DNA from: Rheinheimera sp.
GTDB lineage: Bacteria; Pseudomonadota; Gammaproteobacteria; Enterobacterales; Alteromonadaceae
NCBI GenBank assembly: GCA_008015325.1
Contig: SSFI01000094.1
Coordinates: 1 to 55,584, forward strand
Length of the DNA: 55,584 bases
Direction: 5' to 3'
Each line of letters begins with the position of its first letter. The stretch's first letter is position 1. The notes beneath the pieces are model-generated. The model saw only the letters and a program-made list of their open reading frames with translations, was not told where the DNA came from and made no database searches. The position numbers and the translations under genes were made by a program. This document shows positions 27,642 through 38,211 of the stretch, piece after piece.

Positions 27642-30600
27642 TTAACTTTTTACCGCGGTTTTGCGCAGACGCAGCAGAGGTAACAACAGTAAGGTAAACC
27701 AACCGATGCTGCCGCCTGATGATTTCGCCGGCGGAGTCACCACCACAGCCGGTGCGTCGCTGACCGTCACTGTCACTTGCGCTGTGCTGCTGGCCAATCC
27801 GTCAGACACTGTTACTGTAAAGTTATGGCTGCCCGCGGTTAATCCGGACACCGATGCTTTTGCAGTATTGCCATTGCTGATGGTACCCGGGCCCGCCCAG
27901 CTATAGCTCAGCGTGTCACCATCCACATCAGTGGAAGCTGAAGCATCCAGAGTGATAGCGCTGCCAGCCGTCACATTCAGTGTCGCAGCAGCGACTTTTG
28001 CCACTGGTGCATCCTGCACTGGTGTCACCGTCAGGTCGAAACTGGTACTGGCGCTATCCGTTGGAACCAGACTGTCTGTGACAGTGACTGTCACTTTGGT
28101 CTTACCATTGAAGTTCGCTTTTGGTTTCAGGCTGAAAACTGCACCAGGCTCGTGTCCTTTCACTACAGTTTCGATACCATCGCCAGTGACGCTGATGGTG
28201 TTTTTCACTGTGTTGTCATCGGAATAACCAACCATCACATCCATAGCCGCAGCGTCTTCGGCCATAGTCAGGTTGTTCAGCGCCCCCACTTTCAGATTGC
28301 CGTTTACCGTCACATCATGCGTCAGCAACTGAGTCGGCAAACCGCTGCGGGCAACTTCCAGCCCGACAGTCTGCGCTTTACCCGCCGCATCACCGTTGAC
28401 CATTACCTGGAAACTGACATCAAAAGTAGTGACTTCCGGACCTGTATAGTCGTAACAAATGATCAGGTCATTACTGAGCTTACCCTTCAGATCATTCATG
28501 CCAATATCAATACCTTTCCAGCCGCCGACCGGACCAAAAGCGCCACGGTAAGTGTCAAAGCCATGGATACCCACTGAGCCGAGGCCATAGTTGTCTTCAA
28601 AGGTCAGATTGTCGTACGCCATGATGATTTCATACTGACCTGCAGCATGGCGGTAGTTCATGCTGTAGATCACTTCGAAGTCATATTTGTCAGGGCGATC
28701 TACCCACTTCCGGGTATTAGTGGCAAAGTCATATAACTCTTCCGACGAACGGGCATTATCCCATTCCAGAATCACATCACCAGTACCAGCTATTGCCATC
28801 GATATCCCTGACGAATTGTCAGGGTTGTAGCGGTCAATGAACAACGGCGTACGCAGTGGCGCATAGTCCGTTTTATAGTCTGGCCGCAGCGTTGCCCCAC
28901 GCCATAAAGGCGCGACCATTGAATCCGGGAAGTTCTGGATTGTCATCCGGCGGTGTTCGGGGAAATACAGCGGCATCTGATCAAGCTGTAAATAACCCAT
29001 CGGGCTGATAGTAAACTGCTTGGTCGAACCGGCATAGTAGTTATGGTAAAGCGCCGCCGTGGCATCTTCACCAAAATACCAGCCCAGCTGCACCACCAGG
29101 TTTTCATTCCAGATACCGCCATATTGCGGATTAATACCATACTGCGATAAATCCAGGTAACTGTTGCGGTCAGCTTGACCATAGTTCGGGATTTTACACA
29201 TAGCATCAGTTTTGTTGGTGGTGACTTTGTAATCACGTGCCCAGTCCCTTGAGTCCGGTTGCACTGTAGTCAGCACAAAGTTGTTGGCGTCAACTTTCAG
29301 GCCTTTTTGCATATCTGCCGGCACTTTGACTGAGCCTGGTACTAACGTCATGTGCGATGGTAATTTTGACGTCAGTTGAATATCCCGGTCATAGCCATCC
29401 TGGTTTGCCATCACGTTAAAACTCATGTCAATGACCTGACCAGGGCGTGCACCAGTTTTTGACCCCTTCAATTCAATTTCATCGCGTCCGCGCTGCATCT
29501 TCAGCGGGATCTGTGCAATGTTGGCCGGTTGATCGCTGCTGGTACCAATATTAAGCATGGTGTAGTACAAATCACCAACTTCTGCATCTGGCATATCCCA
29601 ACGCAGTTTAATACTGGCAGGTGCTATCGCATCATGTTGCGCCGGGCCTTCAACTTCAATGTCGCCATTTGATGCTTTTGGCACCACAGCAGTGGCTACT
29701 TTGTACGTATCGACAATCACCGGATTGCGAATGGAGTCATGCTGGTAATTGTTAACCACGACCCAATACTGGCCCGGATGCGGATTAGTAATATTACAGT
29801 AATCACCGACTTCTTCAGAAGCCGACATACAGACAGCTTCTTCGTTCCACTGCGGAATGCCATCATTGTTGACGTCGTAACCAACAAAAACATCGGCATC
29901 ACCGCGTTTCCACGGCTCGGTTTTCTTCGCTGTAGAATGAGTACGGCTTAATACTTCAACCATCAAGCGTGCGCTGTCAGCAGGCACTTGAACCAGGCTG
30001 ACGTGTTTGCTTGGCCCCAGTTTACGGTCGCAGGCAAAGCCACATAAATCTGGTTCCTGCTCAATCGCAAGCTCTTTGATATCGGGTTTGACATAACCCG
30101 ATGTTGAATAATGCCCACTGACCAGTGGCGGCAGATTTAAATCGTTGATCTGATATACACCCTCGTTGCGGTGCATGGTCATTTGCATATTTTCCGGCAC
30201 GCCACCGGCCGTATATTTCACTGCGACAGGCAGATGCACCTGCGGAATATTTGGCTGATCAGCGATCAGCTTCACCGCAGCATGCAATTCGCCCTCGGCA
30301 GAATGGCTGTGTGAGTTACTGTTCATCAGCTTGGCGGTGAATACAACGGTCTGCACTTCGCCTTTTTTCAGGCTGAAACGTGCCGGTGTCGCTTCAATGC
30401 TGAAGCTGTACTCATCGGTATCCGGCTGAACTTTCCAGTCACCATCACGGGTTGCACGGAAAGTGCGGACCCAGGTGCAACTTTCTTTACATTGCATGTT
30501 CACCAGTTCAGGCATGTTAAGCTGACGCACAGCCCCACCATTAGCCGGATCTGCAGCTTTAAAGTTTTCTACTGTTTCATGCAGCACCAGACCGGCGTCA

Positions 30601-32873
30601 ATCGCGGCATTAACATCAATGCGGCCTGAGCCCGCGCGGTAGATCCCCGCATCCACTAAAGTATTAGATTTTTGGTATTTTACGACTTGTTTTGCCGTCA
30701 TCTGCAGCGCACTTTGTGCTTCAGAGACTGACCAGTCCGGATGGGCCTGCCGCAACAGAGTTAAAGCACCTGCCACATGCGGCGATGCCATAGAAGTGCC
30801 GCTCATCATGGTGAAATCGCTGGCATTTTGCGATGCAGAGAATGGCTGGTCATCGGAGTTTGCAGCAAAAATATCAGCACCTGGTGCCGACACCATCGGG
30901 ATCAAATGCTCTTTAATATATTTGCTTGGTCCTCTTGAGGAGAAATTAGCCAGAATATCCGCATTCGCCGGGTTCATATTACGCACGACATTGGCTGCCG
31001 TGATGGTGGCGCGATGATCTGTACCTTTGTTCAGCCAGTTAGACAATTTGCCGTAATAATCGTTAGCACTGATATGAATACCTGGTATTGAATACATATC
31101 ATTAAACGTCATGCCTTCCGGGCTGGTCGCTGATGAGCTGACGTTATACAGGATAAAACCACCGGCACCACCGGCTTTCACGTTGTCGGCTTTTGCCGTC
31201 CGGGCGTTAGTGCCGCGTTCGCAGATGACGATATCGTCTTTGGTAAATGTGCCGGCCGGGAATGGATTCAGACACAATTTATCACCGAACTTCTGCGCTA
31301 CTTTCAGACTACCTGTCACAGCACCGCTGATGCTCTTTCCGGTGATAGTCGGGGGCGTCGTCAAACCGCCGCTGAAACCGGTCAGGGTCTTGTTCACGAC
31401 ATCGATAGTACGGCCTGTTGTTGTAGCCGCAACGTTCATCAGCCATGGCGAACTGTGGTCAATGACACTCATCTGCTCATTGCTGCCGGCAGCGCCAGAG
31501 TTACCGGCAGAGGCCGCGACCGCCACACCAGCGGCATGTGCTGCCAGGAAGGCCTGCTCCATCGGACTTTCCCATGGCGAATCTTCTGGACCACCAATCG
31601 AGAAGTTGATCACATCAACACCGGCATCCACGGCATCTTCAATCGCAGCAACCAGTACATCGCCCGGGCAACCCGCATATGGATCACCCGCAGCCCCTGG
31701 GAAACAAACCTGGAAAGACACTATATTGGCATGCGGTGCCACACCGGAGATTTGACCAAAAGTAAAACCCGTTGGAACACCGTCGCCTTGTTTACCGGAA
31801 CTCCCCAGATGCGGAACGTTGGTCAGTACGTTACCGGCGGCTGTACTGGCAGTGTGTGAACCGTGGCCGTTATAGTCTTCACCGAACTTAGGCCGGATCT
31901 GTACATTCGGCGCATACCAAGGTTTATTTTTATCCTGGAATTCGTCAGCTGAGTAGGCATCGGTAATTTTACTGTAGCTGTACACCCCGATCAGTTTATC
32001 GTTACAACGGCTGGCGAAATCCTTCAGTTTACAATCGCCCAGATAATTGCCGGCGCCTAATGGATTCGTCACGGTGTAACCATCAGCCCCGGTTGGTGCA
32101 AATGAAGCATGGTCAGTGTTAATACCGGTATCGATGATACCAACCACCATGCCTTCACCTTTCAGTGCCTGTGTCACTGATGTCTGACCTGCCCACGCTT
32201 TGTTGGCACCGATAATAGTGGGGCCAATATCCGTGGTCAGCTGATACATTTTGACCCGGGTGACCTTTTTCACTTCGGCCAGTTCAGCCACACGTTTGGC
32301 TTCGTCTTGTGTCATTTTCAGGCTGAAACCATTCAGCACCTTGGTATAACGCTGACCAGTTTCCAGTGTTCGCCCAAGTACCGCGCTGGCAGTATTCAGT
32401 ACGAGGTCCTGTTGTTGCTGCAACTGTGCAATTTTTGCCGCAGCCACTGGCGCCTGCATTGCAGCGCCTTTGAAATTATTGGCGTTACTCAGATTTGCTG
32501 CAGGGCTGGCCGCAGCTGACACCATTTGTTCAGCCTTTTGTAACTGCTGAGCTTCGTCGAGTTGCTTAATGACAGATTCATCATGTAACTCAACAATATA
32601 GCTATGTTCCCCCGCAGAAAACTCAGCTTCTGGCTGAAACTTCGCTTCCGGTGATTTGGGTGCTAACTGCACGTTTTTGCCGTTATTTTGCAACACAGCT
32701 AATTTACGTTGTTTATTCGCTTCGGCCATTTCGGCCAGAAATTCAGCGGATGGGATCTGCATTTGTTGCAGTTCTGCCGCCTGTGCCGCCTGCTGATAGT
32801 CAGCGGCAGCAACGCCAGCTGCCACGCCGTATAATGCGGTCAACATGGCAATAGTAATAGATTTAAGTTTCAC
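27642..32873 (-). CDS. Protease C: secreted S8 subtilase with PA, tandem-95, PKD and GlyGly-CTERM
   Basis: 1,743 residues, intact, the closest relative of protease B with the same domain order throughout. It starts at GTG with GGAGG 6 bases upstream. Signal peptide (ITIAMLTALYGVAAGVAAA), inhibitor-I9-like propeptide from SYIVELHDES, catalytic Asp248 (VVGIIDTGIN), His337 (GHGSHTAS) and Ser694 (MSGTSMASPHVAG), protease-associated insert with ICERGTNARTAKADNVKAGG, Fn3-like and PPC-like regions, tandem-95 and PKD-like domains, then SSGGSIGWFTLLLLPLLRLR. B and C alone have the PKD domain. No tandem GTACA site is visible in front of C, so it may escape the regulon or use a diverged site. Role: extracellular protein degradation, with rhombosortase-dependent sorting. 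Confidence 0.93.
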   Translation of the reverse strand: MKLKSITIAMLTALYGVAAGVAAADYQQAAQAAELQQMQIPSAEFLAEMAEANKQRKLAVLQNNGKNVQLAPKSPEAKFQPEAEFSAGEHSYIVELHDESVIKQLDEAQQLQKAEQMVSAAASPAANLSNANNFKGAAMQAPVAAAKIAQLQQQQDLVLNTASAVLGRTLETGQRYTKVLNGFSLKMTQDEAKRVAELAEVKKVTRVKMYQLTTDIGPTIIGANKAWAGQTSVTQALKGEGMVVGIIDTGINTDHASFAPTGADGYTVTNPLGAGNYLGDCKLKDFASRCNDKLIGVYSYSKITDAYSADEFQDKNKPWYAPNVQIRPKFGEDYNGHGSHTASTAAGNVLTNVPHLGSSGKQGDGVPTGFTFGQISGVAPHANIVSFQVCFPGAAGDPYAGCPGDVLVAAIEDAVDAGVDVINFSIGGPEDSPWESPMEQAFLAAHAAGVAVAASAGNSGAAGSNEQMSVIDHSSPWLMNVAATTTGRTIDVVNKTLTGFSGGLTTPPTITGKSISGAVTGSLKVAQKFGDKLCLNPFPAGTFTKDDIVICERGTNARTAKADNVKAGGAGGFILYNVSSSATSPEGMTFNDMYSIPGIHISANDYYGKLSNWLNKGTDHRATITAANVVRNMNPANADILANFSSRGPSKYIKEHLIPMVSAPGADIFAANSDDQPFSASQNASDFTMMSGTSMASPHVAGALTLLRQAHPDWSVSEAQSALQMTAKQVVKYQKSNTLVDAGIYRAGSGRIDVNAAIDAGLVLHETVENFKAADPANGGAVRQLNMPELVNMQCKESCTWVRTFRATRDGDWKVQPDTDEYSFSIEATPARFSLKKGEVQTVVFTAKLMNSNSHSHSAEGELHAAVKLIADQPNIPQVHLPVAVKYTAGGVPENMQMTMHRNEGVYQINDLNLPPLVSGHYSTSGYVKPDIKELAIEQEPDLCGFACDRKLGPSKHVSLVQVPADSARLMVEVLSRTHSTAKKTEPWKRGDADVFVGYDVNNDGIPQWNEEAVCMSASEEVGDYCNITNPHPGQYWVVVNNYQHDSIRNPVIVDTYKVATAVVPKASNGDIEVEGPAQHDAIAPASIKLRWDMPDAEVGDLYYTMLNIGTSSDQPANIAQIPLKMQRGRDEIELKGSKTGARPGQVIDMSFNVMANQDGYDRDIQLTSKLPSHMTLVPGSVKVPADMQKGLKVDANNFVLTTVQPDSRDWARDYKVTTNKTDAMCKIPNYGQADRNSYLDLSQYGINPQYGGIWNENLVVQLGWYFGEDATAALYHNYYAGSTKQFTISPMGYLQLDQMPLYFPEHRRMTIQNFPDSMVAPLWRGATLRPDYKTDYAPLRTPLFIDRYNPDNSSGISMAIAGTGDVILEWDNARSSEELYDFATNTRKWVDRPDKYDFEVIYSMNYRHAAGQYEIIMAYDNLTFEDNYGLGSVGIHGFDTYRGAFGPVGGWKGIDIGMNDLKGKLSNDLIICYDYTGPEVTTFDVSFQVMVNGDAAGKAQTVGLEVARSGLPTQLLTHDVTVNGNLKVGALNNLTMAEDAAAMDVMVGYSDDNTVKNTISVTGDGIETVVKGHEPGAVFSLKPKANFNGKTKVTVTVTDSLVPTDSASTSFDLTVTPVQDAPVAKVAAATLNVTAGSAITLDASASTDVDGDTLSYSWAGPGTISNGNTAKASVSGLTAGSHNFTVTVSDGLASSTAQVTVTVSDAPAVVVTPPAKSSGGSIGWFTLLLLPLLRLRKTAVKS

Positions 32874-33297
32874 TGGTCCTCCGGGTTTTCGGTGTGTTCT
32901 GTTTAGCCCGGTATTCCAGTCTTATTTGCATAAAATGGCCTGTTACCGGACTTCAGGAAAAAAGGCTAGTGGCTGCAGGTTGTCGCACCTGATACATCGC
33001 AGGTCAGTACAGAACTTAAGATCCGCACAGCACGGGATTGATATTTTTTTGACCAATTAGCGGGCCTGAGGATAACCACAGCGGGGCAAAACATTGTTTA
33101 TAAATAGCGCACACTTATTGTTAATTGACGCAACCTTTAACACCTGCTCAGTTAGCACTTTCACAGTCGCTTGATAGCCCCAGCACAGTGCGTTTTTTGC
33201 CAATTTTATTGCGCATAATAGCTACCAGATTCTGGCGTAAATGATTTAATTTGAATGGTTAACCCATTACTTTTCACCCTCTACACAGGCTGGCTCT
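32874..33297. other. Divergent promoter gap between protease C and chemoreceptor 1
   Basis: 424 bases serving a leftward and a rightward gene. The protease C leader carries GGAGG before its GTG. I see no 10-bp GTACA pair; isolated GTACA (about 33009) and GCACA (about 33027) words are 18 bp apart. No ORF with a ribosome site is evident. Confidence 0.45.
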
Positions 33298-34917
33298 ATG
33301 TTGCGAACATTCACTATCAAACAACGTCTGATCGGGGCTTTTGCCCTGTTGCTTTTGTTATTAATCGGGCTTGGCAGCTATTCACTGCTGTCCATGCAAT
33401 CCATCCGCAATAATGCCAGCAATACCGAAGAGAACTTGTTGCCGGCGATTATTGCGCTGGGCGATCTGAATGCGAATCTGATGCGGGTACGGGTATTTAC
33501 TTTACGCCTGTTGCTGGATGCCGATGAACAGAGTCGCGGTGAGACTGCAAAGCGCCTGACTGAGATTAAACTGGATGTAGCAAATGCCAGTTCTGCATAC
33601 GAAACCACGATCTATCTGGATGAAGAACGTCGGCTATACGGCCAGTTTGTCCAGCAACAACAAGCCTATTACCAACAGCAGCAACAGCTGGTTGATTTGG
33701 CATTAGCTGGTAAAACTGACGCTGCCAGCCTGCTGTTGCCAGAGATCAATCACCTCACTGATGCGATGGCTGCCTCATTACGTGAGCTTGTTAAAGAGAA
33801 CAAAGACGCAGCAGACGAGGGGCACCGGCAATCCGAGACCGAATATAACCGCAGTGTCTGGCTGGTCATTATTGTACTGGCGATTGCCGCAGTTGCAGCG
33901 CTGGTGACAGCATCTGTATTGATCAAAAGTATTCACCAACCGCTGCAGCAAGCTGTAGCTGCGGCTGACACTATCGCCGCCGGCGATTTAACAGCACAGG
34001 TGGTGATTGCCGGTCAGGATGAACTGACCCGTCTGGCAACTTCGTTAAAAACGATGCAGCAAAACTTACGCGATGCCATTTTGCATATTGGTAATTCTTC
34101 AGGGCAGTTAGCTTCTGCCGCGGAAGAACTGAATTCAGTCACTGAAGATTCTTCCCGTGGCCTGCAACTGCAAAATGACGAAATTCAACAAGCTGCGACC
34201 GCCATTACCGAAATGAGCTCTGCGGTCGACGAAGTTGCCAAAACCGCGCTGCAGACGTCTGAAGCATCGGCCGAGTCCGCCACACTGGCAGCAGAAGGCA
34301 AAGCAAGGGTTAGTGAGACGTCAACCGCCATTTTGCAAATGAATCAGGACGTGGCCAAGAGCACCGAACGCATTCATCAGCTGGCGGGCCAGATTACCTC
34401 TATTGGACAGGTACTGGACGTGATCCGGGCCGTCGCTGAACAAACCAATCTGCTGGCACTGAATGCTGCCATTGAAGCCGCTAGGGCTGGGGAAGCCGGC
34501 CGTGGTTTTGCCGTGGTCGCCGACGAAGTCAGGGCTTTAGCCCACAGGACCCAGCTATCGACCGGTGAAATCGAGACTATGGTTCGCCAGGTTCAGCAAT
34601 CGGCACAGGATGCGGTCTCCTCCATGCAGGCAACCAGTAATAATGCTGAGCTGGCACAAAGAGTTGCGGCAGATGCAGCCACAGCGCTGGAGCACATTAC
34701 CAGCCGCATTATTGCCATTAGTGACAGCAATCACATTATTGCCAGTGCTGCAGAAGAACAATCCAAAGTCGCCCGTGAAATCGACCGCAATATCGTTAAT
34801 ATCAGCGATTTAGCTGCCCAATCAGCCGCCGGCGCCCATCAGACCAGCGCCAGCTCTGCCGAGTTAACCCGGCTGGCAGTTGATTTAAACACCTTAGTGG
34901 TCAAATTCCGCGTGTAA
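33298..34917 (+). CDS. Methyl-accepting chemotaxis protein 1 (4HB sensor)
   Basis: 539 residues. Membrane helix (about 11-31), periplasmic four-helix-bundle ligand domain (about 32-188), second membrane helix (about 190-210), HAMP (about 211-265) and a cytoplasmic signalling domain whose tip reads [19 protein letters not shown], followed by [15 protein letters not shown]. It controls CheA and hence flagellar rotation in response to a periplasmic ligand. There is no C-terminal pentapeptide for CheR docking. It has its own transcription unit and converges on the cyclase at 34951. The ligand is not predictable; its place beside the proteases hints at peptides or amino acids. Confidence 0.93.
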   Translation: MLRTFTIKQRLIGAFALLLLLLIGLGSYSLLSMQSIRNNASNTEENLLPAIIALGDLNANLMRVRVFTLRLLLDADEQSRGETAKRLTEIKLDVANASSAYETTIYLDEERRLYGQFVQQQQAYYQQQQQLVDLALAGKTDAASLLLPEINHLTDAMAASLRELVKENKDAADEGHRQSETEYNRSVWLVIIVLAIAAVAALVTASVLIKSIHQPLQQAVAAADTIAAGDLTAQVVIAGQDELTRLATSLKTMQQNLRDAILHIGNSSGQLASAAEELNSVTEDSSRGLQLQNDEIQQAATAITEMSSAVDEVAKTALQTSEASAESATLAAEGKARVSETSTAILQMNQDVAKSTERIHQLAGQITSIGQVLDVIRAVAEQTNLLALNAAIEAARAGEAGRGFAVVADEVRALAHRTQLSTGEIETMVRQVQQSAQDAVSSMQATSNNAELAQRVAADAATALEHITSRIIAISDSNHIIASAAEEQSKVAREIDRNIVNISDLAAQSAAGAHQTSASSAELTRLAVDLNTLVVKFRV

Positions 34918-34950
34918 ACTAACGTTTGGCCACAACCGGCTGGCTGCTCG

Positions 34951-36738
34951 TCAGCCTGTTGCGGCCTCATGCCGGAAAATTTGGTAGCAGTTTTTGCCAG
35001 CATATTTTGCCTGATACATTGCATGATCGGCCTGCTTCATCAGTTCACTGCCGTCAAACAGCGGATGGCGGCAGATGGCAGCGCCAATACTCACAGTACA
35101 GCGATGTGAGATGCCTGCAACCTGATAAGGCTGCGCCAATACCTGAATAATCTTGTCCATCACTGTCTCTAACCAATCGACAGACGTCGGGTCGGCATTA
35201 TGCTCACTTGCTAACAACACCACAAATTCATCACCGGCAAAACGCGCGACGGTATCCGATGCTCTGACCACCGACTGCAAACGCCGGGCGACTTCCTGCA
35301 GCAACGCATCTCCTGCAGCATGTCCCTGGGTATCATTTAAAGTTTTGAAATTGTCCAGGTCCATGAACAGGACCGCGAAAGTAAAATGTCCGCGCGATGC
35401 TTTGTTGCTTAACTGCTGCAACCTGTCCTGCAATAGACTGCGATTGGCAAGGCCAGTCAGCGCGTCATAAAACGCCAGCCGCTGAATTTCCGCTTCTGCA
35501 GCCTTTGCTATGGAAATATCCCTGGCAATTTTCGACGCACCGATCACCCCACCCTTGCTGTCGTAAATCGGCGAAATGCTGACCGACACATCAACCAGTT
35601 TGCCATTCTTGTGCAGCCGCTGAGTTTCAAAATGGTCAACCTTTTCACCTGCAGCGATACGCGCCAGGATCTCAGGTTCTTCATGTTGCCGCTCATGCGG
35701 AATGATACAGGTCAGCGGCTGGCCAATCATTTCATTGGCGCTGTAACCAAATATTTTCTCGGCGCCTCTATTCCAGCTGGACACAATGCCGTGAATATTT
35801 TTGCTGATGATGGCATCATCGGAGGAATCAATGATCGCTTTGAAGTGCGCCCAGTTCAGTTCTGCCAGTTTCTGCTGCGTTTTTGCCAGCCAGGCCAATA
35901 CACTGTTTTTGTTGTCTTCAACCAGCCGGATCGGGGTCAGGAAATCACCATTGCCGATATTGACCAAAGTTCGTTCCAATTCAGGCACCGGGCAACCGAT
36001 AATCTGCCGGATAGCCTTGCCGACACTGAATATCAACCAGACCAGTATCCCGCCTAACAGAAAGAGCACAAAAGTCGCCAATTTTAACCGCTGGTCGGCA
36101 CGGCGCACTGTTTGCTCAGTCCGCGCTATTATCATCTGTTCAGTAGCAATAATATGCCCCATGATGTCAGCTTTCGCTGCGACAAAACCATCGTCGGCTA
36201 ACATCATCAACGCGCGCAGACGGGTTTGTGCAGAGGCCGGAATTTTCTGTTCGACCAACGACATTGCCTGATGTTCCAGCGCAACCAGTTGGTCAGAAGC
36301 TGCTTTAGATTGGGTTAAGTTGTCCAGCTCTTCGCGGGTAACACCGGCTTGCCGCATCAGCTCAACCAGTGCAACTGTTGTGCCTGTCTGGCTATCTGGC
36401 ATAGCGATGGTATTGGCCTGATATTCCCAATATGCCGGGCTATAGTTCTCAGGCCTGGCTCTTTTGCCGTCGCGAATATCCACGATAGCCTGAAACTGCT
36501 GCTTGTAGACCGGATTGCCGGTAATGACATAACTGCGGACCAGCCGCGCCAAATCGCTGGATGACTGACGTAATTCTTCGGCGAGCTTTAACGACGTCTC
36601 CCGGCTCTCGACCGCCTGCTGATACTTCGTTTGCTCAAATACAACGACAAAAAAACTGATGCCAAGCAAAACGACGATGAACAACATCAAATACAGCAAT
36701 CGCTGAAATTTACCAGGTTTATGTTGCTGCAAATCCAT
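34951..36738 (-). CDS. Membrane diguanylate cyclase with PAS domain (AGDEF variant)
   Basis: 595 residues. Two membrane helices (about 14-36 and 204-225) around a periplasmic sensor with RSYVITGNPVYKQQF and RDGKRARPENYSPAYWEYQ, clearly related to the sensor at 22024. Then a PAS domain (about 285-400, SSDDAIISKNIHGIVSSWNR) and a GGDEF domain (about 415-585). The signature reads FAGDEF near residue 502 rather than GGDEF. AGDEF variants are often still active cyclases, and the RxxD inhibitory site (RASD) is kept. It is transcribed alone, converging with chemoreceptor 1; gap 33 bases. Confidence 0.9.
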   Translation of the reverse strand: MDLQQHKPGKFQRLLYLMLFIVVLLGISFFVVVFEQTKYQQAVESRETSLKLAEELRQSSSDLARLVRSYVITGNPVYKQQFQAIVDIRDGKRARPENYSPAYWEYQANTIAMPDSQTGTTVALVELMRQAGVTREELDNLTQSKAASDQLVALEHQAMSLVEQKIPASAQTRLRALMMLADDGFVAAKADIMGHIIATEQMIIARTEQTVRRADQRLKLATFVLFLLGGILVWLIFSVGKAIRQIIGCPVPELERTLVNIGNGDFLTPIRLVEDNKNSVLAWLAKTQQKLAELNWAHFKAIIDSSDDAIISKNIHGIVSSWNRGAEKIFGYSANEMIGQPLTCIIPHERQHEEPEILARIAAGEKVDHFETQRLHKNGKLVDVSVSISPIYDSKGGVIGASKIARDISIAKAAEAEIQRLAFYDALTGLANRSLLQDRLQQLSNKASRGHFTFAVLFMDLDNFKTLNDTQGHAAGDALLQEVARRLQSVVRASDTVARFAGDEFVVLLASEHNADPTSVDWLETVMDKIIQVLAQPYQVAGISHRCTVSIGAAICRHPLFDGSELMKQADHAMYQAKYAGKNCYQIFRHEAATG

Positions 36739-36907
36739 TGATGAGGCGGGACCTTCTTTTTAGGGTAAAAGGCACTGAAGAGCCTGATACCCACAACACA
36801 GTTTTGCTGTTTTAGTGACAAAATTGGTGTTTGTCAAACGACCGGCTTTAAATTGCATTCAATGCAAAATAGTCAGCAGAAATTATCAAGCAGATTTGGC
36901 CGGCCGA

Positions 36908-37927
36908 TCAAATCATTGCTTGAACGACGTCCTTTTGCTGCCGGTACTTAGATGGAGTGATCCCCATTTTTTTGGTAAAGGCTCTGGAAAAGACGGCTAA
37001 ATCAGCATAACCAACATAATCAGCGATCAGACCAACCGCCTGATTTGAGGTCTCCAGTAACTGACAGGCTAATTCAAACCGCGCTTCATTTAACAATTCA
37101 GAAAAACTCAATCCGGATTTTTTCAGTTGGGACTGCAAAGTCCGGCTGCTTTGATGCAGTTCCGCTGCGATATCTTCCAGCCGACAACTTTGCATCAGAC
37201 GTAATCGAGTGCGGATCACTGATTTCAGCTGTTCAGTGACATCTGGTAATTGATGCTCTGTTGTTGTCTTGACATAGTGCTGCAATATTTTGAAGACACT
37301 TTCACTGCGATGTACCAAGGGCAGCAATAATTGCGCGGGTTCAAAGAAAAAACCGTTAATGCTGTCGTCAAATTCAGGGACCAGCCCGAAAAATTTACTT
37401 AACAGCTGGGGACTGGCAGGCGCCGCAAAGGCAAAACACAGACGCTGCGGTTGCCACTGATTACCAGTCGCAAGTCGCAGCAATGCAAAGGTCTGTCCCA
37501 TAGTAAAGAAAGTTAACTGCCGCGCCATCGTCGCAGGAAACGACGTAAAAGTAGCCGACAACACACTGTAGCCAAGCTGCTCGCTTAAACGGTAAGTCAG
37601 CCCGGTGACATTAAAACTGAGATGACTGACAGACTGCACAATGCCCTGATGCAGATTATTGGCATGGCGGCCCAACAAACCGACCAGCCCCAAAGCTTCC
37701 ACATCGTGAAACGCCGCCAGATTCACACCAAAACTATCATCGCCGGTTTTTTCTGCACAAAGCTCGAGCAATCGCACCACATCGACCAGTGAACAGTAAG
37801 TATCTTCTTGATTAAACAAACTAAAATCAAAACCGATTTCACGACCGAATTCCGCCGGTTCAATCTGCCAGTACTGGCGCAGATACTCCGGTAGTTTATT
37901 CATCACACCTAATCGAACTTTTTGCAT
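36908..37927 (-). CDS. AraC-family regulator 2 (PF12625-type sensor domain)
   Basis: 339 residues, a paralog of regulator 1 (compare VRLGVMNKLPEYLRQYWQIE with regulator 1's opening; both have LLE-CAEKTG and FDFS). N-terminal ligand-sensing domain of about 200 residues. C-terminal double helix-turn-helix: LEDIAAELHQSSRTLQSQLK, then LIADYVGYADLAVFSRAFTK and GITPSKYRQQ. It is transcribed divergently from AraC regulator 3 across 284 bases, so the two may regulate each other. No tandem GTACA site is visible upstream. It could bind the same operator as regulator 1, given their similarity. Confidence 0.9.
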   Translation of the reverse strand: MQKVRLGVMNKLPEYLRQYWQIEPAEFGREIGFDFSLFNQEDTYCSLVDVVRLLELCAEKTGDDSFGVNLAAFHDVEALGLVGLLGRHANNLHQGIVQSVSHLSFNVTGLTYRLSEQLGYSVLSATFTSFPATMARQLTFFTMGQTFALLRLATGNQWQPQRLCFAFAAPASPQLLSKFFGLVPEFDDSINGFFFEPAQLLLPLVHRSESVFKILQHYVKTTTEHQLPDVTEQLKSVIRTRLRLMQSCRLEDIAAELHQSSRTLQSQLKKSGLSFSELLNEARFELACQLLETSNQAVGLIADYVGYADLAVFSRAFTKKMGITPSKYRQQKDVVQAMI

Positions 37928-38211
37928 ACAGCTAACCCATTATTCAGTCTTGAGCAGTTTTGTCGCATACCGATAAGGCCGCTATCTGGAAAACACCGGC
38001 CCGTTCCGGCCAATGTATTGGATTTATCTGCTGCATAAAGAACAACCAGCATTTTTGCGTCATTTGCTAAATGATTGGCGCAATATGCGTACCCTCTACC
38101 TACAAGAGTCATTAATGTGCGCACTTGAAAAGTGTTACTTATTTCTGCAGATTAAAGGTATCTACATCTTGGGTTGGCTATCTGTGGCGCTCACTGATCA
38201 GAAGAGACAAC

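Noticed and set aside
33001-33032. GTACA and GCACA words in the gap before protease C as a regulon site
   Set aside because: Their spacing is 18 bp, not 10, so they do not fit the operator pattern.
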